Positions 30,628-36,819 of a stretch of DNA of 36,819 nt are shown one piece after another. The stretch spans positions 1 through 36,819 of IMG/VR virus record IMGVR_UViG_3300028361_000073; one strand, written 5' to 3'. The translations under genes and the position numbers were made by a program. The stretch comes from a virus. The number at the start of each line of letters is the position of its first letter. Position 1 is the first letter of the stretch. The notes under the pieces were generated by a model. The model ran no database searches, had not been told where the DNA came from, and saw nothing but the letters and a program-made list of their open reading frames with translations.

Positions 30628-31092
30628 ATGAAATTTATAGTAGAGCAGTTAGCATTTTCGCCTAAGAGTGAAGCGGGAAAAAGATTCTTGAAAGAGCTGT
30701 TTAATTTCGGCGCGTGGGTAGAGGATGCTGTCATTGCGGAAGGCGAGGTATTCGGGGAAAAAGGAATTAATGAGGCTAATTTATCGTTCGGTTATCAGGA
30801 TACGCCTGATAAGTTAGAGGTAGAAAACTTGCGCTATACCAAAGGTAACAACTGGATTAAAAATAAGAAGGCTTGCGTGTCTCATGTAGGCATGCATGTT
30901 ACCGCGGCCGAATTGTCGAAATGGCGTTCATTTATGGAGGATAGATATGTTAGTATTGCTCAGGAGGTAACGACTAAAAGCCACACTAATGAATTTTTAG
31001 TTAATAACGGCCGCACATATAACTATACGATATTTAGTACACGCGAGTTAATCGGCACTGATATTAAATTCATCGTAAGGATAGACGCATGA
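30628..31092 (+). CDS. Conserved phage protein, possible VOC (glyoxalase-like) fold
   Basis: The protein has 154 residues, with GGAG 6 nt before the ATG, one base after the SDR stop. VSHVGMHVTAAELSKWRSFM, then SIAQEVTTKSHTN and TIFSTRELIGTDIKFIVRI gives a beta-alpha-beta pattern with conserved His/Glu. This recalls VOC metalloenzymes (HxGxxV, then a distal Glu). The pattern is known to me from several phage hypothetical proteins. Metal binding and activity are inferred only. It links the cluster to the DNA polymerase genes by a 4-nt overlap. Confidence 0.6.
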   Translation: MKFIVEQLAFSPKSEAGKRFLKELFNFGAWVEDAVIAEGEVFGEKGINEANLSFGYQDTPDKLEVENLRYTKGNNWIKNKKACVSHVGMHVTAAELSKWRSFMEDRYVSIAQEVTTKSHTNEFLVNNGRTYNYTIFSTRELIGTDIKFIVRIDA

Positions 31093-31640
31093 ATGTCATG
31101 GTGTTCGATACAGAAACCACGGGCTTGCCTAAGCATCCGTCAGTAGACATTAGTAAACAGCCGAAGATCATTGAGTTTGGCGCTGTTATTCTGGATGAGA
31201 ACGGTGAGATTGTTAAGTCATATAACCAGCTTATTAATCCGCAGGAGCAAATCGAGTCCATCATCACTAAGATAACGGGAATCACTAATGACGACTTAAT
31301 CGGAAAGCCTGTTTTTAAGGACGTGTGGCCTGAGATAATGGCATTGTTTAATGAGTCGGATTTAATGGTAGCTCATAACTTGGCTTTTGACCGAGGATTG
31401 GTTGGATTCGAGTTGCGCCGCATGGGGATAGATTTTAAGTTTCCGACTGGCGTTTGTACCGTCGAAGAAAATCGAGCGCGGTACGGATACAGGCCTAAGA
31501 TGGTTCAACTTTATGCTGACGTGTGCGGCCACGCATTAGCGCAGACTCACCGTGCTATAGATGACTGCACCGCTCTCGCTGAGATATGGACTACAGGAGG
31601 ATTTCATGCTACCTTTATTGAGAATCAGAACCGAATGTAG
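31089..31640 (+). CDS. DnaQ-like 3'-5' proofreading exonuclease (DEDDh)
   Basis: The protein has 183 residues, with AAGGA 7 nt before the ATG. VFDTETTG (ExoI, Asp7 and Glu9), then ESDLMVAHNLAFDRGLV (ExoII) and THRAIDDCTALAEI (ExoIII His-Asp) form the complete DEDDh catalytic set. The gene overlaps the DnaE-like polymerase start by 35 nt, so the two are made together and probably act as a proofreading pair, like epsilon and alpha of bacterial polymerase III. Confidence 0.9.
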   Translation: MNVMVFDTETTGLPKHPSVDISKQPKIIEFGAVILDENGEIVKSYNQLINPQEQIESIITKITGITNDDLIGKPVFKDVWPEIMALFNESDLMVAHNLAFDRGLVGFELRRMGIDFKFPTGVCTVEENRARYGYRPKMVQLYADVCGHALAQTHRAIDDCTALAEIWTTGGFHATFIENQNRM

Positions 31641-34389
31641 TTTCAGGCGTGCATATGGAAAGATAGACTATGTTGCCGAGGTCATAGAAGAAATGGGCGT
31701 GCCATCCGCGGCTATTGTTGATGATAAAGGAACGTGGGGACATGCTCGTTGGTTTAAGGCTCTAAACGGCCTCGTAAAGCCCGCGTTTGGGTTTACCGCT
31801 ACTATCGCCTTAGAGGACGGACGTAAGCCCGTAGCTTGGGCGTTAGCCATGAGAAATAACACCCGCGCATTCTATAAGGCGAGTTCTAGCAATCCCACTA
31901 GCGATATTGATTGGGAGGGGCTTTCTGGAAAGGTAATTCGTTTTGCTGGCAGTGCTTTGGGCGGCAATCCTTTAGCGTATGACTACATGGATATTGACCC
32001 CAGCAGCGTGACCGAAGGGAGGCGTAGGATTCTTCAGGCAAAGCGCGACGGTAAGCCCTGCGTGCTAGTGCCTTATAACGACTATCCGACTCCAGAAGAT
32101 AAGGAGTTCTTTCTTGCTTGGGATGATAGTGACTCAGTAAGGCCGCGGCACATAGACGTAAGCAGGGAGGCGTTCGACTTTTTAACTGATGCGGAGTATG
32201 AGGAATACTCAGTAACCACTAAGATAGTTGGCGCTCTTTCTGCGCAGGACTCCTTACCTTCTGCTCCAATCATAAAAGTAGAGGGTGACATCAATGCTAT
32301 GTGCGATGCGGGGAAAAAATACAGGCTAGAGAGTAAGCATATCGACGAGTGGACGCAGGAGTATGAAGACCGCCTTCAGCGTGAATTGGCTATGATAGAG
32401 AAAAAGGATTATAGCTCCTACTTCATCATGGTTGCCGAGCTAGTTATATGGTCTAAAAAGCATATGTTAGTTGGGCCAGCTCGTGGTTCATCAGCAGGTT
32501 CGCTCGTTTGTTACTTAATGGAGATAACAGAGGTAGACCCGCTGCCATACGGACTGCTATTCGAGAGATTCATCGACATAAACCGTGACGACCTTCCTGA
32601 CATAGACATAGATTTTAATGATAAGAAGCGCTTCATGGTGTTCGATTATCTTGCTGAGAAATACGGACAGGCCAACGTCGCTAAAATAGGCTCGTTCTTA
32701 ACGCTTAAACCGCGGTCTGTTATGGCGCACGCATCTAAAAAGCTAGGAATAAACCGCGGCGCGACCTTCCCCGTTTTAAATGTTCTAATCGAATACAGCT
32801 CTGGTGATGCTAGATATGGTAAAGGATTAGAAGACACGCTTCAAAATACAGTCGCAGGGCAGACGTTTATCCACGACCATCCTGAATTTAGGGTAGCTAA
32901 CGAACTAGAGAATCATGCATCTCACACAGGAGTGCACGCCGCGGGGATAATAGTTTGTAATGACGCTATCACCGAGTACTGCACAGTCATAGACGGCGTT
33001 GCTCAGATAGATAAGAAGGACGCAGAAGCGCTTAACCTATTAAAAATTGACGCTTTGGGATTAAGGACGCTAGGAGTCATCGAGGACAGTGGAGTTATAA
33101 GTCAGCGCGAGTTGTTTAGCATGAAGTTTAACGACCAAGAGGTGCTAGATATAATTAATCAGCATAAGTTCTCTGGGGTGTTTCAGTTCGAAGGCGCGGC
33201 TCAGCGTTCAGTATCCGTTGGCATTCACATAACGGAGTTTCAGCAGATAGACCACATCACAGCTCTAGCCAGACCTGGCCCATTAGGTGGTGGTGCCGCA
33301 GCGCATTATGTCTCCAGAGCCGCAGGAAAGGAAAAGGTGGAGTATCGTCATCCGTCCATGGCGGCTTACTTAGATGAAACTATGGGGGTCGTATTATACC
33401 AAGAGCAGGTCATGCGCATAGTCCGTGAGATTGGCGACTTTTCTTGGGAGGATACGTCCACGATTCGTAAGGCTATGAGCGGAAGAAAAGGGCAGGAGTT
33501 CTTTGATAGATATGGTGAGCAGTTCGCTATCGGCGCTAAGAAGATGAACATTGAAGAGCACGACGCGACTGCGATATGGAATGAGATATGCGGCTTCGGC
33601 GCTTGGGGAATGAATAAGTCACACACCCATAGTTATGCCGTTATCAGCTATTGGTGCGCTTGGCTTAAGAGATACCACCCGTTAGAGTATGCAGCGGCTA
33701 CGCTTAGGAACGCAAAAGACGAGGAGCAGACAGTAGAGATACTGCGAGAGCTTCGTGATGAAGGCGTTATGTATATTCCGTTCGATGCCGCGTTGTCGGA
33801 TATAACGTGGGCGGCTAAAGGCGGACGATTAATAGGCGGCTTCGATAATTTGTTTGGAATAGGGCGCATTAAGGCCGCTAAGCTTTTATCGGAGAGAGAA
33901 GCGGGGACGTTAACCGTCGAGAAAATCGAGGCGCTAACGAGTAAGCATAAGCCACGCATAGGAAACCTTGCGCCTATATACACTATGTACTCGCACATAT
34001 ATGATAACCCAGCGAAGTATAATGTGATGGGGCAGATTAAGCGCTTCAGCGAATTGGAGGCTAATGAGTCAGCGGTTGTGGTTTGTCAGCTAATAAGAAA
34101 GGAACGCCGCGATGAAAATGAAGGCGTAAGAGTAGCGCGGCGCGGCGGAAAAAGATTCGAAGGGCAGTCCTTATTTTTGGACTTGTTTATGGTCGATGAT
34201 AGTGTTGCTAAGCCTGTGCGCGTTCGAATAAGTAAGCGTGACTGGATTTCGATGGGAGTAGACCTAGCTGAGACAGCGCGTAATAAAGAGGACTACTATC
34301 TTGTGCGGGGAAAATGGCTAAAGGACTTCAGCATGATGAACGTGCAGAAGATTAAGTGTATAACTAAGGAAGTTATTTATGAGACTTAA
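31606..34389 (+). CDS. DNA polymerase III alpha subunit-like (DnaE) with degenerate PHP domain
   Basis: The protein has 927 residues from the ATG at 31606, preceded by GGAGGA; an upstream ATG at 31561 would run further into the exonuclease gene. The PHP domain (residues 1-~190) has RIRTECSFRRAYGKI where bacterial DnaE has HVHSEYS-like His residues, so its metal site is lost. The palm has GPARGSSAGSLVCYL and PDIDIDF (Asp332, 334 and 336), then FGAWGMNKSHTHSYAVI and HhH-like IKAAKLL. Host DnaE has about 1160 residues, so the C-terminal domains are shortened. It replicates phage DNA with its own exonuclease and helicase; dependence on the host clamp is likely but unproven. Confidence 0.9.
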   Translation: MLPLLRIRTECSFRRAYGKIDYVAEVIEEMGVPSAAIVDDKGTWGHARWFKALNGLVKPAFGFTATIALEDGRKPVAWALAMRNNTRAFYKASSSNPTSDIDWEGLSGKVIRFAGSALGGNPLAYDYMDIDPSSVTEGRRRILQAKRDGKPCVLVPYNDYPTPEDKEFFLAWDDSDSVRPRHIDVSREAFDFLTDAEYEEYSVTTKIVGALSAQDSLPSAPIIKVEGDINAMCDAGKKYRLESKHIDEWTQEYEDRLQRELAMIEKKDYSSYFIMVAELVIWSKKHMLVGPARGSSAGSLVCYLMEITEVDPLPYGLLFERFIDINRDDLPDIDIDFNDKKRFMVFDYLAEKYGQANVAKIGSFLTLKPRSVMAHASKKLGINRGATFPVLNVLIEYSSGDARYGKGLEDTLQNTVAGQTFIHDHPEFRVANELENHASHTGVHAAGIIVCNDAITEYCTVIDGVAQIDKKDAEALNLLKIDALGLRTLGVIEDSGVISQRELFSMKFNDQEVLDIINQHKFSGVFQFEGAAQRSVSVGIHITEFQQIDHITALARPGPLGGGAAAHYVSRAAGKEKVEYRHPSMAAYLDETMGVVLYQEQVMRIVREIGDFSWEDTSTIRKAMSGRKGQEFFDRYGEQFAIGAKKMNIEEHDATAIWNEICGFGAWGMNKSHTHSYAVISYWCAWLKRYHPLEYAAATLRNAKDEEQTVEILRELRDEGVMYIPFDAALSDITWAAKGGRLIGGFDNLFGIGRIKAAKLLSEREAGTLTVEKIEALTSKHKPRIGNLAPIYTMYSHIYDNPAKYNVMGQIKRFSELEANESAVVVCQLIRKERRDENEGVRVARRGGKRFEGQSLFLDLFMVDDSVAKPVRVRISKRDWISMGVDLAETARNKEDYYLVRGKWLKDFSMMNVQKIKCITKEVIYET

Positions 34390-34786
34390 AGAGCAAAGGG
34401 TATGGGACTCGATGAAGCGTAACATTGATAAGAGGTTGTGGTGCCGCCGTATTGAAAATGAAGTAGGTGCTGGAGAGGCAGACGTTTGGGTAGGCATGAA
34501 AGGAGACCAAACTTGGGTGGAGCTAAAATCTATCATCCTGCCTAAGAAGGCTACGACTAAATTAATGGGTGATGAAGGCTTAAGAATATCGCAGATTAAC
34601 TGGCACCTTAAAATGGCCTCACTCGGCCTAAGAACGTATGTATTGATACGCGACAACGCCTTGCGGCTTTATTTAATAGAAGGTAAGTATGCCGACGTAA
34701 TGAATGATTTTAACATGACCGAAATGCAGTTACATAACGAGGCCGATAACTGGGAGGACATAAGCCAATGCTTACTAAAGGAATGA
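34379..34786 (+). CDS. PD-(D/E)XK nuclease (Holliday-junction resolvase-like)
   Basis: The protein has 135 residues and starts 11 nt before the polymerase stop. ENEVGAGEADVWVGMKGDQT, then WVELKS and LRISQINWHLK is the PD-(D/E)XK core: Asp in EADV, Glu-x-Lys in VELK, then a helix with Gln. It resembles archaeal resolvases and VRR-NUC-type phage nucleases that cut branched DNA. Context between polymerase and SNF2 helicase supports a role in resolving replication or recombination intermediates before packaging. Confidence 0.7.
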   Translation: MRLKEQRVWDSMKRNIDKRLWCRRIENEVGAGEADVWVGMKGDQTWVELKSIILPKKATTKLMGDEGLRISQINWHLKMASLGLRTYVLIRDNALRLYLIEGKYADVMNDFNMTEMQLHNEADNWEDISQCLLKE

Positions 34787-36222
34787 GTCATCAGCTCGTC
34801 GGCCTAGAGCGCATGGCTGGCTGCCCTATGTATTACGCATTGGCTTGTGAGCAGGGAACGGGCAAGACGTGGATGCTACTAGCCGATGCTGAAAGGCAAT
34901 TTAAAGATGAGCTAATAGATACCGTTTTAGTCATTGCGCCGAAGGGCGTTCACAGTAACTGGCCGCGTCGAGAAATACCTAAACACTTAGAAGTTGCTTA
35001 TATAGCGAATTGGTGGGTGCCAGAGCAAACGATTAAGTCTAAGAAAGTGCAAGCCCTAATGCTGGAGCGCTCGGATAGCTTACGAATATTCGCCATGAAT
35101 ATAGATAGCCTTAATACAGAGCGCGGCTATTCCTACGCGGCAAAGTTTCTTAAGGCGGGGCGTTGCATGATGATAGTAGACGAATCCACTCGAATTAAGT
35201 CGCCCAGCGCTGGCCGCAGTAAAAAGACAGTAAAATTAGGCACATTAGCGAGAAGCCGCAGAATAGCTTCTGGTACTATCATGCCTAATGGCCCACAAGA
35301 TATATTTAATCAGGCTAAGTTTCTATCCCCTAACTTGCCGCTCTTGGGCACGTCTAGTTTCAGGGCGTTTGTTTCAGAATACACAGAATTGCTTCCTGAA
35401 AATTCGCCTTTGTATAAAGCTATTCTCGAAAAAACGCGAGGCTTCGAGAGACCACAGATAACGGCTAAAGATAGTAAGGGGCGGCCTAAGTATAAGAACT
35501 TAGATAAACTCGCTAAGCTTATGTCCAGTTGGACTTATAGAGTAAAAAAGGCCGATTGTTTAGACCTTCCCGATAAAATTTATAAAATAGTAGGATTCGA
35601 CCTTCCGCCTGCGCAAAGAAAGACCTACGATTTCATGAGAGACAATCTAAGAATAGAGCTGGAAGGAAACCTGCACATATTCGATAAGCTAGTCGTGAAG
35701 TCTAAACTTCGTCAGGCTGTATCTTGCTTCATAATGGTAGACGGAGAGCCGACGGTCTTGGCCGATAAGAACCCCCGTATGGACTTGTTAAAAGAGCTAA
35801 TTGAGGACACCGACGGAAAGATAATTATTTGGGCATCTTTCCGTGCAGAAATAGCCGCGATTGCTGATCATCTACTACGCAGCAATATATCTTTCGTTCA
35901 ATACCACGGCGGGGTAAACTCTAAGGATAGAGAAAACGCAGTGGATAGTTTTCAAGAAGGCGAGGCTCGAATATTCGTAGGTAATCCTCAAGCGGGCGGT
36001 ATAGGATTAACGCTAACGGCGGCGAATACGGTTATTTATTATTCCAATGATTACAACCTAGAAACTAGACTACAATCAGAGGACAGAGCGCACCGAATTG
36101 GAACCACTAAGAATGTTCTTTATATCGACATCGTGGCTAACGACACTATTGATGAAGTAGTAGCCGCGGCCTTACAAAGTAAAGCCGATGTTCAAGAATC
36201 GGTAATGGAGAGACTAACATGA
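34768..36222 (+). CDS. SNF2-type DEAD-box helicase/translocase
   Basis: The protein has 484 residues. Motif I is ACEQGTGKTWM (residues ~26-36), motif II is MIVDESTRIKS (DEST rather than DEAH), motif III is ASGTIMPNGP, the C-terminal RecA domain has KIIIWASFRAEI, and motif VI is QSEDRAHRIGTTKNV. This is the short SNF2-like form frequent in phages near the replication genes, acting on double-stranded DNA or branched forks. Start ATG 34768 has GGAGG about 10 nt upstream; an ATG at 34783 follows AAAGGA with no spacer. It overlaps the nuclease gene by 19 nt. Confidence 0.85.
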   Translation: MLTKGMSHQLVGLERMAGCPMYYALACEQGTGKTWMLLADAERQFKDELIDTVLVIAPKGVHSNWPRREIPKHLEVAYIANWWVPEQTIKSKKVQALMLERSDSLRIFAMNIDSLNTERGYSYAAKFLKAGRCMMIVDESTRIKSPSAGRSKKTVKLGTLARSRRIASGTIMPNGPQDIFNQAKFLSPNLPLLGTSSFRAFVSEYTELLPENSPLYKAILEKTRGFERPQITAKDSKGRPKYKNLDKLAKLMSSWTYRVKKADCLDLPDKIYKIVGFDLPPAQRKTYDFMRDNLRIELEGNLHIFDKLVVKSKLRQAVSCFIMVDGEPTVLADKNPRMDLLKELIEDTDGKIIIWASFRAEIAAIADHLLRSNISFVQYHGGVNSKDRENAVDSFQEGEARIFVGNPQAGGIGLTLTAANTVIYYSNDYNLETRLQSEDRAHRIGTTKNVLYIDIVANDTIDEVVAAALQSKADVQESVMERLT

Positions 36223-36383
36223 AGAAAGCAAAAGGTTACAGCAGAACAACCAGCATAAAGATTATAAAAGGATGGGATAAGACGGTTCGTGGCGATGACG
36301 GTTACATGCTTACGCCGCCTTGGAGACTAGACATGAGAACGACAACACTAAGGTTATCTTCTCTTAACCGCCCTAATACCTAA
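36219..36383 (+). CDS. Small basic hypothetical protein
   Basis: The ORF has 54 residues, with its ATG overlapping the helicase stop (ATGA). MKKAKGYSRTTSIKIIKGWD, then TVRGDDGYMLTPPWRLDMR is Lys/Arg-rich. Its last 30 nt overlap the end of the holin-like gene on the other strand, so the two transcripts converge. Coupled start supports it; the product is unknown. Confidence 0.5.
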   Translation: MKKAKGYSRTTSIKIIKGWDKTVRGDDGYMLTPPWRLDMRTTTLRLSSLNRPNT

Positions 36384-36755
36384 GCCCGCAAAGATAGTCG
36401 CGGCTAGTAGCTCTTGATAATTAGGCACTAATTCTTTAATTGCTTTGTTGGCTTGGATTGATGCCTCTATTAAATCAGGCCTATTAAGTAAAATGCCGAA
36501 GAAAACAGCCAAGAATAGCATAACAAGCGGCATGGTCATGATGATAGTGATGTATTCATCTTTCCATGTTTGTCCTTCATTGCGCTTAGATATTACATCT
36601 ATTTCTTGTTCATTAAACACGACCTGCGCTTCATTTCCATTTTTCTGTAGCGCTAGTTTCCCATCTATCGAGCGTTCAAGTTGCTTGCCCTCTTCTCGTT
36701 TATTAAAAACGCCACCGACCACTTCGGCCACGGCAGTTATAGGATTCCAGTTCAT
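36354..36755 (-). CDS. Holin-like protein (GTA/3TM holin family pattern)
   Basis: I chose the ATG at 36755 (GGAG about 9 nt upstream), giving 133 residues; the longer frame from 36806 overlaps the preceding gene. The N-terminus NPITAVAEVVGGVFNKREEG is a membrane-associated helix. A charged coiled-coil-like middle follows, then GQTWKDEYITIIMTMPLVML and FLAVFFGILL, a Pro/Asn linker, and LAATIFAGLGIRAVKRR. The WKDE before a hydrophobic helix is typical of the 'holin of 3TMs' group found in phages and gene-transfer agents. It probably forms the lysis pore. It shares the late-gene strand. Confidence 0.7.
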   Translation of the reverse strand: MNWNPITAVAEVVGGVFNKREEGKQLERSIDGKLALQKNGNEAQVVFNEQEIDVISKRNEGQTWKDEYITIIMTMPLVMLFLAVFFGILLNRPDLIEASIQANKAIKELVPNYQELLAATIFAGLGIRAVKRR

Positions 36756-36756
36756 A

Positions 36757-36819
36757 TCAATAACTCCACGTTGGTACGCTCTTGTCGCTGGTTGGTGTCC
36801 ATGCAAGGTGTACGAATTT
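36757..36819 (-). CDS. C-terminal end of an unidentified late gene (partial)
   Basis: The minus-strand frame is open from the right edge to TGA at 36759-36757, one base before the holin ATG. The visible 20 residues end VHLAWTPTSDKSVPTWSY. Coding is likely because the stop abuts the holin start, and a lysis gene is plausible by position. The product cannot be identified from so short a piece. Confidence 0.45.
   Translation of the reverse strand, partial: KFVHLAWTPTSDKSVPTWSY

Noticed and set aside
33648-33998. Minus-strand 116-residue ORF in the polymerase gene
   Set aside because: It is antisense to conserved polymerase motifs; their coding constraint explains the open frame.
1-36819. Integrase, repressor or attachment site indicating a prophage
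   Set aside because: No recombinase catalytic pattern, CI-like gene or att-type repeat was seen in the window; absence elsewhere cannot be judged.

Overview
The window is most of a tailed bacteriophage genome with short-tailed (podovirus), P22-type virion architecture. The structural genes follow the P22 order: large terminase, portal, scaffold, coat, gp4-like adaptor, gp10-like plug, a gp14-like protein, then ejection proteins and fibres. No ribosomal, tRNA or host housekeeping gene was seen. No integrase or lysogeny repressor was recognised either. The host is probably a gammaproteobacterium: a boxA-like CTTTAACA leader and sigma70-like promoters are present, and one noncoding stretch resembles, from memory only, a dispersed Psychrobacter/Moraxellaceae repeat. 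That host call is tentative.

Layout. Bases 1-17721 (minus strand) form the late virion block, read leftwards from the large terminase (17721) to a repeat-containing fibre cut by the left edge. Bases 17762-18388 are a noncoding, repeat-rich, foldable divergent region. Bases 18389-18913 (plus) hold a self-contained gene with its own promoter, boxA-like leader and hairpin terminator; it encodes a small protein with a possible Cys-His-Asp protease-like centre. It separates the large terminase from the small terminase (19096-19518, minus). After a second noncoding stretch, bases 20010-26706 (plus) carry small early genes, a putative ssDNA-binding protein, an AEP-type primase with a zinc finger, and an SF3 helicase. 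A further promoter near 26720 drives 26801-36383: DNA-binding-like small proteins, a flavoprotein, a ThyX variant, a HAD phosphatase fused to a DUF1599/Nmad1-like domain, a short-chain dehydrogenase, a possible VOC-fold protein, a DnaQ-type exonuclease, a DnaE-type DNA polymerase, a PD-(D/E)XK nuclease and a SNF2-type helicase. At the right edge a three-helix holin-like gene and the end of another gene lie on the minus strand. If the genome is circular or permuted, the late transcript leaving the left edge would run through the fibre genes into these lysis genes.

How it works together. The phage appears to carry its own bacterial-style replication set (primase, helicase, SSB-like protein, DnaE, separate DnaQ, resolvase-like nuclease, SNF2 helicase). 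Embedded in it is a cluster of nucleotide-chemistry enzymes in one overlapping gene string. The most promising candidate for something undescribed is that cluster (27548-31092): a UGM/amine-oxidase-like flavoprotein, ThyX with altered active-site residues, HAD-Nmad1, SDR and a VOC-like protein. It could make or remodel a modified deoxypyrimidine, but this is inference. Other notable points are a large terminase whose only well-placed start is an ATA codon behind a strong Shine-Dalgarno, a shared N-terminal motif on two virion-block proteins, and an S74 autocleavage domain on a Gln-rich ejection-type protein.
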